The notes beneath the pieces are model-generated. The model saw only the letters and a list, made by a program, of their open reading frames with translations. It did no database searches and was not told where the DNA came from. Both the position numbers and the translations under genes were made by a program. 64,000 nt of DNA from DASSKK01 sp035690495. GTDB taxonomy: Bacteria; Actinomycetota; Actinomycetes; Propionibacteriales; Nocardioidaceae. Positions 50,167-58,367 of this stretch are shown in pieces. The number at the start of each line of letters is the position of its first letter. Positions within the stretch are counted from its first letter, which is position 1. The stretch lies in assembly GCA_035690495.1 (NCBI GenBank), contig DASSKK010000069.1, positions 9,322-73,321 of the forward strand. Direction: 5' to 3'.

Positions 50167-51330
50167 CTATCGGCCGGGGGCGGGACGAACTGAGGATTCC
50201 GGTGCGACGACGGGGCGCACCCGTCGGCGGTTGCGCGGCACCACGGGAAGCGACGCGCCGCCTCGCGGGCTCGCGACGCGGCTGCCCCCGGTGCCGCCGG
50301 CGCGTCGGCTGAGCACGAACGCGAGCACCTGCGCGACCGCGTGGTACAGCTCGGGCGGGATCTCCTGGCCGACCTGGCAGCTCGCGTGCAGGGCGCGCGC
50401 CAGCGGCACGTCCTCGACCATCGACACCCGGTGGCGCTCGGCGATCTCGCGGATCTTGGCCGCCACCACCCCGGCGCCCTTGGCGACCACTCGGGGGGTG
50501 CCTCGGCTCGGCTCGTAGCGCAAGGCGACCGCGACGTGCGTCGGGTTGACCAGCACCACATCGGCAGCCGGGACGTCGCTCATCATCCGGCTGCGTGCCG
50601 CGGCCAGCTGACGGGACCGGATGGCGCTCTTCAGCAGCGGGTCGCCCTCGCTCTGCTTGTGCTCGTCGCGGACCTCTTTCTTGGTCATCTTGACCTGCTT
50701 GCCGGTACGCCGTCGCGCGATCGCGTAGTCGGCGGCGGCGGCCACCAGGCCCGCGAGCGCCACGTCGCGCATCAACCCGGTTGCCGCGCGGGCGGCGAGG
50801 TGGATGGCCGCGGGGATCGGCACCAGCCCTCCGACCAGGGGCATCAACCCCTCCACCGCGCGCCAGACGAAGAGCGCCACCAGGCTGCTCTTGAGCAGCA
50901 TCTTGGCGCCCTCCCACAGGGCGTGCGGCCCGAAGATCCTCTTGGCGCCCTGGAGCGGGTTCAGCTTCGAGAGCGTCGGCTTGATCGTCTTGGTGGCGAA
51001 GAAGAGCCCGCCCTGGGCGACAGCGCTCGCGACGCCGACCACCATCACTCCGGCGCCGATGGCCAGCGCGAGCAGGAAGGCCAGCTTCGCGCCGCGCCCC
51101 AGCAGCGCCAGTGCGCTCGCGGTGTCGGCGGTCCCGGTCCCGGCCAGGGTCACGATCAGCAGCGACTGGATCGCGCCGAGCCCGCGGCCGGCCAACCAGT
51201 TCAGGCTGACCGCGACGACCAGGACCGCGGCCCAGGCACCGAGCTCGGGCGTCCGGGCGACCCGGCCCTCCTTGCGGCTCTCCTTGAGCTTCTTCGGGGT
51301 CGCCTTCTCGGTCTTCTCCTCGGTGCTCAC
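50167..51330 (-). CDS. flhB: Flagellar export switch protein FlhB
   Basis: It switches export specificity from hook to filament proteins. The 387 residues have four membrane helices after the basic N-terminus (EEKTEKATPKKLKESRKEGRVARTPEL), then the cytoplasmic domain with the autocleavage motif NPTH in DVVLVNPTHVAVALRYEP (about 268-285). The C-terminal tail of about 45 residues is Arg/Ala/Pro-rich. The start is GTG at 51330, 13 nt after fliR. flhA follows after 92 nt. Confidence 0.96.
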   Translation of the reverse strand: MSTEEKTEKATPKKLKESRKEGRVARTPELGAWAAVLVVAVSLNWLAGRGLGAIQSLLIVTLAGTGTADTASALALLGRGAKLAFLLALAIGAGVMVVGVASAVAQGGLFFATKTIKPTLSKLNPLQGAKRIFGPHALWEGAKMLLKSSLVALFVWRAVEGLMPLVGGLVPIPAAIHLAARAATGLMRDVALAGLVAAAADYAIARRRTGKQVKMTKKEVRDEHKQSEGDPLLKSAIRSRQLAAARSRMMSDVPAADVVLVNPTHVAVALRYEPSRGTPRVVAKGAGVVAAKIREIAERHRVSMVEDVPLARALHASCQVGQEIPPELYHAVAQVLAFVLSRRAGGTGGSRVASPRGGASLPVVPRNRRRVRPVVAPESSVRPAPGR

Positions 51331-51343
51331 GCCAGCACTCCGG

Positions 51344-52102
51344 TCATGTCAGCGCACCGATCGCCTGGGAGAGCATCTCCAGGAGCCGGGACAGCGCATC
51401 GGGCAGGACGGCGAACGAGAGCCCGACCAGCAGCAGCGTCAGACCGATCTTGGCGGGGAACATGATCGTGATCGCATTCAGCTGCGGCGCGACCCGGGTG
51501 AGCAGGGCGAGCCCGAGGTCGGCGAGGAAGAGCACGCCGATCAGCGGCAGGGCGATCTGGACCGCGGAGGTGAAGAACAGCGAGAAAGTGGTGGTGACGA
51601 CGGAGGTGGCGCTCTCGGGGTGCCACACGGACCCGACGGGCAGCGTCGAGAAGGAACGCAGCAGCCCGCCGATCACGATCAGGTGGGCGTTGCTGGCGAA
51701 CAGCAGCATCGTGGCCAGCATCGAGAACAGCTTGCCGTTGACGGAGCTCATCGTCTGGTTCAGCGGGTCGAACGCCGCGGCAAGGGTGAACCCGCCGAAC
51801 ACGTCGATGAGATCACCGGCCGCCTGCACCGCCGCGAACACCAGATAGGTGACGAAGCCCATCGACGCGCCGATCACCGCCTCCTGCAGGGCGGTGAGAA
51901 CGAGGGTCAGCGTGTCGGTCGGCGCCGGGCGTCCGGCCAGGCTGGGGGCGACCGCGAACGCCAGGCCGAGGGACAGCAGGACCTTGGCCAGGTTGGGCAC
52001 GGCACGTGAGGAGAAGGGCGGGACGACCACCAGCCAGGCCACCAACCGGATGGCCGCGAGGACGTACGCGATCAGCGGCGCACCCTGGACGGTGAGGACC
52101 AT
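51344..52102 (-). CDS. fliR: Flagellar export apparatus protein FliR
   Basis: A 252-residue membrane component of the FliPQR export gate with about six hydrophobic segments. Conserved stretches are VPPFSSRAVPNLAKVLLSLGLAFAVAP, the FAAVQAAGDLIDVFGGF loop and VAPQLNAITIMFPAKIGLTLLL. The ATG at 52102 follows the fliQ stop by 4 nt. Confidence 0.95.
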   Translation of the reverse strand: MVLTVQGAPLIAYVLAAIRLVAWLVVVPPFSSRAVPNLAKVLLSLGLAFAVAPSLAGRPAPTDTLTLVLTALQEAVIGASMGFVTYLVFAAVQAAGDLIDVFGGFTLAAAFDPLNQTMSSVNGKLFSMLATMLLFASNAHLIVIGGLLRSFSTLPVGSVWHPESATSVVTTTFSLFFTSAVQIALPLIGVLFLADLGLALLTRVAPQLNAITIMFPAKIGLTLLLVGLSFAVLPDALSRLLEMLSQAIGALT

Positions 52103-52106
52103 GGAC

Positions 52107-52376
52107 TCAGCCGAGCAGTCCGGGGAGACGCGCGAAGAGGTCCTGGGTGTAGGCGATCAGGGTGTGCAGCATCCAGTTCCCGGAGATCAGCAGCGAGATG
52201 CCGACCGCGACCACCTTCGGCACGAACGACAAGGTGAACTCCTGGATCTGCGTCATCGACTGGAACAGCGAGATGACGAATCCGACGAGCAGCGCCGGGA
52301 TCAGGATCGGCGCGCTCAGCTTGAGCGCGACCAGCATGGTCTGCAGTGCAATGTCGAGTACGGCGCTGTCGGTCAC
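52107..52376 (-). CDS. fliQ: Flagellar export apparatus protein FliQ
   Basis: An 89-residue protein with two membrane helices (MLVALKLSAPILIPALLVGFVISLFQ and KVVAVGISLLISGNWML), joined by the conserved SMTQIQEFTLSFVPK loop. The length and motif are diagnostic. GTG start; fliP ends 4 nt before it. Confidence 0.96.
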   Translation of the reverse strand: MTDSAVLDIALQTMLVALKLSAPILIPALLVGFVISLFQSMTQIQEFTLSFVPKVVAVGISLLISGNWMLHTLIAYTQDLFARLPGLLG

Positions 52377-52380
52377 GGTC

Positions 52381-53307
52381 TCAGCCTCCGTAGCTCTGCA
52401 CGAGCGACTTCACGATCAGGCCCCACCCGTCGACCATCACGAACAACAGCAGCTTGAACGGCAGCGACACCATCACCGGCGGCATCATCATCATCCCGAG
52501 CGACATCAGACCGGCGCTGACCACGATGTCGATCACCAGGAACGGGATGAAGATCATGAAGCCGATGATGAAGGCCTGCTTGAGCTCGCTGAGGATGAAG
52601 GCCGGGATCAGCGTGGTGAGCGGCACGTCGTCAGGAGTCTTCGGCTTCTGCTCGTGGGCGACGTCCGTGAGCAGACCCAGCTCCTTGTCGCCGGTCTGCT
52701 CGAGCATGAAGCCGCGCAGCGGCTCGACGCCGTCGTGCCAGGCCTGCGACTGGGACTTGGTGCCGTGCAGGTAGGGCTGGAGCCCGTCGTGGTTCATCTG
52801 GCCGAGCACGGGGCTCATGATGAACAGGCTCAGGAACAGCGCCAGCCCGGCCAGCACCTGGTTGGGCGGGATCTGCTGGAGCCCGAGCGCGTTGCGGGTC
52901 AGCCCGAGCACCACCAGGATCTTGGTGAAGCTGGTGCAGGTGAGCAGTATCGCGGGCAGCAGGGAGAGCAGCGTCAGCCCGATGATGGTCAGTACCGGGG
53001 TGCTCGGCTTCTTGGTGAGGTCGTCGAACTTCACCGTCACGTCGCCGCCGTTGCTCTTGCTTTGCGGGCCCTTCGGTGCATGAGGCGTGCGCGGGGCGGT
53101 GGGACCGTCGGGCTTGGCGGCGACGTGCAGGCCGGCTGCCGGGCGGCCGATGACCGAGGGCACGTCCGCTGGGGGGGTGGTCGCCGGTGCCGCCGACGCG
53201 GCTGCGGCGCCCGGAAGGACCAGCAGCGCCAGCACGGCCCCGAGCAGCCAGCAGGCCGCCCGGGCGGTGCGGCGCGACCGCCCGCGGCAGGTAGGACACT
53301 CGGTCAC
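52381..53307 (-). CDS. fliP: Flagellar export apparatus protein FliP, with signal peptide
   Basis: A 308-residue FliP. The GTG at 53307 overlaps the fliO stop as GTGA. The N-terminus has a cleavable signal peptide (RTARAACWLLGAVLALLVLPGAAAASA) and then about 50 Pro/Thr/Ala-rich residues not found in short FliPs. The core has VLTIIGLTLLSLLPAILLTCTSFTKILVVL, LRNALG-like TRNALGLQQIPPNQVL, and FKLLLFVMVDGWGLIVKSL at the end. Confidence 0.95.
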   Translation of the reverse strand: MTECPTCRGRSRRTARAACWLLGAVLALLVLPGAAAASAAPATTPPADVPSVIGRPAAGLHVAAKPDGPTAPRTPHAPKGPQSKSNGGDVTVKFDDLTKKPSTPVLTIIGLTLLSLLPAILLTCTSFTKILVVLGLTRNALGLQQIPPNQVLAGLALFLSLFIMSPVLGQMNHDGLQPYLHGTKSQSQAWHDGVEPLRGFMLEQTGDKELGLLTDVAHEQKPKTPDDVPLTTLIPAFILSELKQAFIIGFMIFIPFLVIDIVVSAGLMSLGMMMMPPVMVSLPFKLLLFVMVDGWGLIVKSLVQSYGG

Positions 53308-53798
53308 GGGCGCGCACTCTCCCCCGGCTCGACGCGCATCGTCCCGCGGCTCGCGCCTGTAACGCTCTTCGCGCCGGGCATCTGCGGGGCTCGCAAGCTC
53401 ACTCCTCGACCCGGCGCCGTCGCGCTCTTCGCGGCTCGGCTGGTGGCGGCAGTCCAGGCCTGCTTCCAGGTCTGCGGGGCGAGCAGCGAGCCGCCCAGCG
53501 GCGCGCTGCTCTCCGGCTCCGGGTCCGTGTCCGTGTACGCCTCTGGCACCGTCAGGTCCTCGGGGTCCAGCTCGGTGAGCAGACGTACGCCGCCGTCGCC
53601 GACTCCGACCACGAGCAGCCGGCTGCCGACCTCGACGACCGCGACCGACGCCGTGCGGCTCAACGGCTGCCGGCCGCGGACCCGCATCAGCGCCCGCGAG
53701 CCGCCGCCGAGCCGACGCGAGCCGAAGCGGGCGGTCAGCCAGAGCAGGCCGAGCACGATGCACAGGGAGGCGACCACCCGTACGACGAGTCCGAGCAC
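53304..53798 (-). CDS. fliO: FliO-like flagellar biosynthesis protein
   Basis: A 164-residue protein with one N-terminal membrane helix (LGLVVRVVASLCIVLGLLWLTARF) and a small cytoplasmic beta domain (RQPLSRTASVAVVEVGSRLLVVGVGDGGVRLLTEL) characteristic of FliO, which assists FliP complex assembly. The C-terminal about 75 residues are variable. The GTG start lies 2 nt after the fliN stop. The family is weakly conserved, so gene order carries much of the assignment. Confidence 0.87.
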   Translation of the reverse strand: MLGLVVRVVASLCIVLGLLWLTARFGSRRLGGGSRALMRVRGRQPLSRTASVAVVEVGSRLLVVGVGDGGVRLLTELDPEDLTVPEAYTDTDPEPESSAPLGGSLLAPQTWKQAWTAATSRAAKSATAPGRGVSLRAPQMPGAKSVTGASRGTMRVEPGESARP

Positions 53799-53800
53799 GG

Positions 53801-54574
53801 TCAGCCCGCGGCGGACGGCGCGACGATCTCGGTGACCCGCAGCGCGAAGTCCTCGTCGACGACGACGACCTCGCCGTGGGCGATCAGCCGCCCGTTCACG
53901 AGCAGGTCGGCCGGGCTGCCGGCGGCGCGGTCCAGCTCGAGCACATCGCCCGGGGAGAGCTGCAGCAGCTCGCGCACCGACATCGTGGTGCGGCCGAGCT
54001 CGACGGTGACCTCCATCGCGACGCCGTGCAGCATCTCGACCCCGCGCGAGGCCACCCGCGAGCGCGCCCGGTCGGCGACCTGGCCGAGATCGGTGACTGG
54101 GGCACCGGCCGTCTGCTCCACGACGAAAAGCACCGCACTCACCTCCGAGCCGGCGCTGAGCGGCACCACCGACGTGGCCTGGGCGAGCACCGCGTCGAGC
54201 TCGTCGCCGGTGACGGCGCGGGCAGGTCCGGCGCTCGCGCCCAGGGCGGTCGCCGCGGCGTCGAGGGCGGGCTGCACGGCCGCGCCGAGGTCGAGCGGCT
54301 CCTCGGGCGCGGTGGCCAGCGCGTCGGCGAGGTCGGTGCCGACCAGTACGCCGACCTGGGCGTCGCCCGGGGTCAGCGGGGCGAGCGCCCCGTGCGTCCA
54401 GCCCTCGCCGTCGAGCTCTCCGGCTGCACGGGGTGGCCCGACGGTCAGCGGCACGGCGGCCGGCATCAGCCCCGCGGCTGCCGTCGCGGCCTGCTCCACC
54501 CGCGTCGACAGTCCGGCAGGGGCGGGGGCGGCGGACGTGTCGGTGTCGGCAGGGGCGCTCTTCTTGCGGGTCAT
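53801..54574 (-). CDS. fliN: Flagellar motor switch protein FliN, long form
   Basis: A switch-ring protein of 257 residues. The C-terminal about 80 residues form the SpoA domain (MEVTVELGRTTMSVRELLQLSPGDVLELDRAAGSPADLLVNGRLIAHGEVVVVDEDFALRVTEI). The preceding about 140 residues resemble the CheC/FliY-like region more than short E. coli FliN (137 residues), though the phosphatase motif is not evident. It forms the C-ring with FliM, encoded upstream across 49 nt. Confidence 0.93.
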   Translation of the reverse strand: MTRKKSAPADTDTSAAPAPAGLSTRVEQAATAAAGLMPAAVPLTVGPPRAAGELDGEGWTHGALAPLTPGDAQVGVLVGTDLADALATAPEEPLDLGAAVQPALDAAATALGASAGPARAVTGDELDAVLAQATSVVPLSAGSEVSAVLFVVEQTAGAPVTDLGQVADRARSRVASRGVEMLHGVAMEVTVELGRTTMSVRELLQLSPGDVLELDRAAGSPADLLVNGRLIAHGEVVVVDEDFALRVTEIVAPSAAG

Positions 54575-54623
54575 TCGATGCTCCAGGTGCGGGGGGTGGC
54601 GGGTGGGAGTTGATAGAGCTGGG

Positions 54624-55604
54624 TCAGGCTGGGGTGGAGGTGAGGGTCTCGGGCTGGGCGACGACGAGCGCGGCGAGCTTCGGACCGCGACTGCCGGCGG
54701 TGGCGTGCGCGAACACGACGTCGGCGGCCATCACGTCCAGCGGGGCCTGGGCGGGATGCTCCAGGCGCACCACGTCGCCGGGCGCCAGGTCGGCGAGCTC
54801 CCCCGGGTCCGCGAACGTGCGGCGGAACCTGATCGCGACCTCGACGGGCACCTCCTGGAACCCGGCGGCCAGCCGCGCCGACGCCTGCTCGCGGTGGGCG
54901 CGCTCACGTGCGCTGATCGCGTCGTCGGCGCCGGCCGCCGCCAGCAGCGCGAGCACCGCGTTGAAGGAGAAGCACAGCGTCATCGGCTCGTGCGCCTCGC
55001 CGCGGCGGACCTGGAAGCGGGCCACGATCATCGCGTCGGAGGCGTTGGCGATCTGAGCCAGCTGCGGGCTGTACTCCACGCCGAGGACGACGGGCTCGAG
55101 GGCGCCCACCGAGGAGAACGCGTAGCGCACCTCGGCGACCAGCCGGTCGTAGAGACCTGCCACGACGGAGGTCTCCAGGTCGGTGAGCGGGCGGTCCGGC
55201 TGTTCGGCGGTTCCCGATCCGCCGAGGAGCCGGTCCACGCAGGCCATGGCCATCGTCACCGGCATCTGCAGCACGCCGGAGGACTGCATGGACTCCACGG
55301 AGAAGACCGTCATGTGCGTCATGTCACCGAGCGCGTCGACGTACTCGGTGTAGGTCTGCTGCTCGAAGCCGACGAGGTCGACGTGGCAGACCACCCGCAG
55401 GGCGGAGGTGAGCACCGTGGAGACCTGGCGCGCGTAGGTGTCGAAGGCGATCTGCAGGGTGCGCGAGTTCTCCCGCGACAGCTTCACCGGGCGCCGGAAG
55501 TCGTACGGCGTCGGAGCGCTCTTGCGTGCAGAGGCACGACGACGACGCTGCGGGCCGGAGGGGGTGACGACGCGGGACTTCGTCGTACGCGCAGACGCGT
55601 TCAC
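54624..55604 (-). CDS. fliM: Flagellar motor switch protein FliM
   Basis: A C-ring component of 326 residues. The middle domain is clear (PYDFRRPVKLSRENSRTLQIAFDTYARQ, then MTVFSVESMQSSGVLQMPVTMAMACVDRLLGG), as is the C-terminal SpoA domain (VEVAIRFRRTFADPGELADLAPGDVVRLE). The usual N-terminal CheY-binding peptide (LSQxEIDALL) is not visible; the N-terminus is instead Arg/Lys-rich. GTG start at 55604. fliL ends 72 nt upstream. Confidence 0.94.
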   Translation of the reverse strand: MNASARTTKSRVVTPSGPQRRRRASARKSAPTPYDFRRPVKLSRENSRTLQIAFDTYARQVSTVLTSALRVVCHVDLVGFEQQTYTEYVDALGDMTHMTVFSVESMQSSGVLQMPVTMAMACVDRLLGGSGTAEQPDRPLTDLETSVVAGLYDRLVAEVRYAFSSVGALEPVVLGVEYSPQLAQIANASDAMIVARFQVRRGEAHEPMTLCFSFNAVLALLAAAGADDAISARERAHREQASARLAAGFQEVPVEVAIRFRRTFADPGELADLAPGDVVRLEHPAQAPLDVMAADVVFAHATAGSRGPKLAALVVAQPETLTSTPA

Positions 55605-55676
55605 GCCCAGGTCTATCGGTGCGGGCGCACCGGACCTGAGGGAAAACGTAAAGGCTGTGTCGTTGCCGCCCGTGGG

Positions 55677-56126
55677 CTACTGGGTGACGAAGTCGGTGAA
55701 GTAGACCCCCATCACCTCCTCGTCATAGGACTTCTCCAACCGGTGCTCGAGCTGGCTCTTGAGCTTGTGGCGGTAGGTCCGCTCGGCCAGCCGGTGCATG
55801 CTCTGACCGCTGAACAGCGAGATGGTGGCGTCCAGGGCCTTGCTGCCGTCCAGGTCAGGGCTCGCGGACTTGGTGGTCTGCAGCGCGATGCCTATCCGCA
55901 GGTAGTGGCCGTGCGCGAGGTTCACCTGGATCGCGTCGAGCGTGACCACCGCGCCGGGCTCCGGCTTCGCATCCGCGGGGGCAGGGCGCAACATGAACCA
56001 CCAGGCGCCCCCGGCGAGGAGCAGCACGACCGCGAAGACCAGCAGCAGCTTCTTCTTCTTGCCCTTGGGCTTGACCTGCTCCTCCTCGCCCGCCGCCTGG
56101 GTCGGCAGGACCTGTGTTGTGGTCAT
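55677..56126 (-). CDS. fliL: Flagellar basal body-associated protein FliL
   Basis: A 149-residue single-pass membrane protein that supports the stator. After a lysine-rich stretch (KPKGKKKK) comes one membrane helix (LLLVFAVVLLLAGGAWWFML), then a periplasmic-type domain with the family segments VVTLDAIQVNLAHGHYLRIGIALQ and the C-terminal YDEEVMGVYFTDFVTQ. The ATG at 56126 has GAGGTG at 6 nt; GTG at 56135, overlapping the motB stop, is the alternative. Confidence 0.92.
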   Translation of the reverse strand: MTTTQVLPTQAAGEEEQVKPKGKKKKLLLVFAVVLLLAGGAWWFMLRPAPADAKPEPGAVVTLDAIQVNLAHGHYLRIGIALQTTKSASPDLDGSKALDATISLFSGQSMHRLAERTYRHKLKSQLEHRLEKSYDEEVMGVYFTDFVTQ

Positions 56127-56131
56127 CGCGC

Positions 56132-57058
56132 TCACCTCGCACTCGTCGTCTCGATCAGGCGCGCGTGCACGCCCTGTTGCTTCAGCACCTGGCCGAACAG
56201 CTTGCGCGCGTCCTCGCTCGCCTTGGAGACCACGAGGATGTCGACGCGCTTGTTGAGCACCCGGGCCTTCGGCAGCGCGGGATCGACCAAGGGCCGCTCA
56301 TGCCCGAACGCGACCGCCGACAGGTGGCGCGACGGTACGCCGCCGTGCTCGTGCAGGTAGCGGAGCACGGTGACCGCACGGGCGGCGGACAGCTCCCAGT
56401 CGGTGGGGTAGTACTTCGGCTTGACCTTGACCTGGTTGGTGTGCCCGTCGACGTTGATCTGGTTGTGCAGCTCGCGCAGCACCGGGGACAGCACGTCGAG
56501 AACCCGCCGGCCACGCGGAGTCAGGCTGGCGAGGTTCGCGGCGAACACGATGTGCCGGGAGACCATGCTGATCCTCAGGCCGCCCCGCTCGATCCTGGTG
56601 CGTACGTCGTCCGCAAGGCCCTGTGCGGCGAGCGCCCGGTGGATCCGCCGCTCCAGCGCGGTCAGCCGGGCTACCTCCCGGCGTGCCGCAGCCAGGTCGG
56701 CGCGACGGGCCTGGTCGGCCCGGTGCTGCCTCTCGCTCTGCGTCTTGGCGGGGGCGACCGGCTTCGCCGGCTTTGCCGGCTGCACGCCCTGCACGACCGG
56801 CGTCAGCGACTCCAGCGGCGTCGTGGCGCCGTTGTCCATCACTGCCCGAGCGCCGTCCAGCGGCGACGGGTCGTGCCCGAACCCGGCCGCCAGCCCCTGC
56901 TTGAGCTCGTCGAACCTCTTCTGGTCGACCTGGCTTATCGCGAACAGCACGATGAACAGCACCATCAGCAGCGTGATCATGTCCGCATAGGTGATCAGCC
57001 ACCGCTCGTGGCTGGGCTGGTGGGTCCCCGCGCCGCGGCGCTTCCTGGCTCTGGCCAC
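56132..57058 (-). CDS. motB: Flagellar stator protein MotB
   Basis: The peptidoglycan-anchored stator subunit, 308 residues. The single membrane helix carries the proton-binding Asp in the sequence TYADMITLLMVLFIVLFAIS (Asp26). A long coiled-coil-like linker (about 95-145) leads to the OmpA-type domain with INVDGHTNQVKVKPKYYPTDWELSAARAVTVLRYL. The Asp context without Na-type residues suggests proton coupling. The GTG starts one base after the motA stop. Confidence 0.95.
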   Translation of the reverse strand: MARARKRRGAGTHQPSHERWLITYADMITLLMVLFIVLFAISQVDQKRFDELKQGLAAGFGHDPSPLDGARAVMDNGATTPLESLTPVVQGVQPAKPAKPVAPAKTQSERQHRADQARRADLAAARREVARLTALERRIHRALAAQGLADDVRTRIERGGLRISMVSRHIVFAANLASLTPRGRRVLDVLSPVLRELHNQINVDGHTNQVKVKPKYYPTDWELSAARAVTVLRYLHEHGGVPSRHLSAVAFGHERPLVDPALPKARVLNKRVDILVVSKASEDARKLFGQVLKQQGVHARLIETTSAR

Positions 57059-57059
57059 C

Positions 57060-57833
57060 TCAGGCCGCCCTCGCCTCGGACTCGTCCTCCGCGTCGGGAA
57101 TCAACGACCGCAGCCGCTGGGCGACCACCCGGGGGTTGGCGCCCGCCTGGACGGCCAGCACCCCTTCGACCACCAGCTCCATCCGCTGGGCCTCCAGCTC
57201 GCCGAGCCGGCCGAGCCGGTTGCCGATCGGCAGCCACAGCAGGTTCGCCGTCATCACACCCCACAGAGTGGCCACGAAGGCGCCGGCGATCAGGTGGCCG
57301 AGCTTGTCCGGGGTGGACAGGTTCTCCAGCACGTGCACCAGCCCCATCACCGTGCCGATGATGCCGATGGTGGGTGCGTAGCCGCCCATGTCGTTGAAGA
57401 ACTTCGCTGCGTGCGCGTTCGCTGCCCGTCTCGCGTCGACCTCGGCCTCGAGGACCTCGCGGAGCTCCTCCGGGTCGGTGCCGTCCACGGCGAGACTGAC
57501 GCCGCGGCTCAAGAAGTCGTCGCCGAGATCGCTGACCGCGTCCTCCAGCGTCAGCAGGCCCTCCCGCCGGGCCTTGTCAGCCAGGGAGACCACCACGCCC
57601 ACCAGCTCGCCCGGTGGCGACGGCTTCCAGGTCAGCGCCCGCTTCAACGAGCGCACCGCCTCCTTCGCGTCGGCCATCGTGCCGCCGGCCACGGCTGCGC
57701 CGATGGTGCCGCCGAAGACGAGCACGATCGCCGGGATCATGAGCAGCGAGGTCGGGTTCCCGCCCTCCATCACGTTCGCGCCGATGATGACGACGAAGCC
57801 GAGGCCGATGCCGATCTGTGTGGCCCGGTCCAT
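57060..57833 (-). CDS. motA: Flagellar stator protein MotA
   Basis: The membrane stator subunit, 257 residues with four helices. Conserved segments are the cytoplasmic loop around RREGLLTLEDAVSDLGDDFLSRGVSL and GGYAPTIGIIGTVMGLVHVLENLSTPDKLGHLIAGAFVATLWG. The ATG at 57833 shares its A with the flbD TGA; an alternative GTG lies 3 nt upstream. It works with MotB encoded immediately downstream. Confidence 0.95.
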   Translation of the reverse strand: MDRATQIGIGLGFVVIIGANVMEGGNPTSLLMIPAIVLVFGGTIGAAVAGGTMADAKEAVRSLKRALTWKPSPPGELVGVVVSLADKARREGLLTLEDAVSDLGDDFLSRGVSLAVDGTDPEELREVLEAEVDARRAANAHAAKFFNDMGGYAPTIGIIGTVMGLVHVLENLSTPDKLGHLIAGAFVATLWGVMTANLLWLPIGNRLGRLGELEAQRMELVVEGVLAVQAGANPRVVAQRLRSLIPDAEDESEARAA

Positions 57834-58165
57834 CACGGGTTCCTCGGGCTGATCGGAACCACCGGGCTCTGCGCGCTGTCCTGCCCCGCGGCCTCCTCAG
57901 CAGCCTCGGGTGCCACCGGGGGAACCGAGGAGAGCCGGTTGCGGCGTACGGCGACCGTGCCGTTGCGCTCGAAGGACCCGGCGAGGGCCACGATCTGCGC
58001 CCGGTAGTCGAGGATCGCCTGGACCACCTCGTCGAGGCTCTCCGAGACGAGGTACTTGGTGCCGTCGACGAGGGTGATGACGGTGTCGGGGGTGCGGTCG
58101 ATGCGCTCGATCAGGTCGGGGTTCAGCGCGAAGAGCGTCCCCGTGATGCGCGTGAGCGTCACCAT
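57833..58165 (-). CDS. flbD: FlbD family flagellar protein
   Basis: A 110-residue protein whose first 60 residues match the small FlbD/SwrD family (MVTLTRITGTLFALNPDLIERIDRTPDTVITLVDGTKYLVSESLDEVVQAIL). In Bacillus SwrD raises stator torque. The C-terminal about 40 residues (VAVRRNRLSSVPPVAPEAAEE) are variable. The longer in-frame reading upstream has no support. It lies directly before motA, in line with a stator role. Confidence 0.92.
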   Translation of the reverse strand: MVTLTRITGTLFALNPDLIERIDRTPDTVITLVDGTKYLVSESLDEVVQAILDYRAQIVALAGSFERNGTVAVRRNRLSSVPPVAPEAAEEAAGQDSAQSPVVPISPRNP

Positions 58166-58305
58166 CCGTGCACCATCCCTGTGCAACCTGTCCAGCCCTG
58201 TCCGGGCTGTACACCTGAGGCGCTCGGCTGCGACGCCGAGCGGGCCGGCCGTCCTTGGCCGACACCCCTCCCATCGGCAGGCCGCCGCCCCACCTGAGGC
58301 CCCCA

Positions 58306-58365
58306 CCCCGATTCGTCCGCGATATTGCGTCCGTTCCAGACGGGGCGGTTGCGGACGAATCGGGG
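58306..58365. repeat. Palindromic repeat family A, copy 3
   Basis: Perfect 15-bp arms CCCCGATTCGTCCGC (58306-58320) and GCGGACGAATCGGGG (58351-58365) with a 30-nt spacer, between flgE and flbD. It ends 2 nt before the flgE stop codon and may form a terminator-like stem that separates hook genes from motor genes. Confidence 0.92.
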
Positions 58366-58367
58366 GA

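Noticed and set aside
47945..50917. Long FlhA of 990 residues
   Set aside because: The first about 280 residues are flhB read in another frame; FlhA homology begins just after the GTG at 50074.
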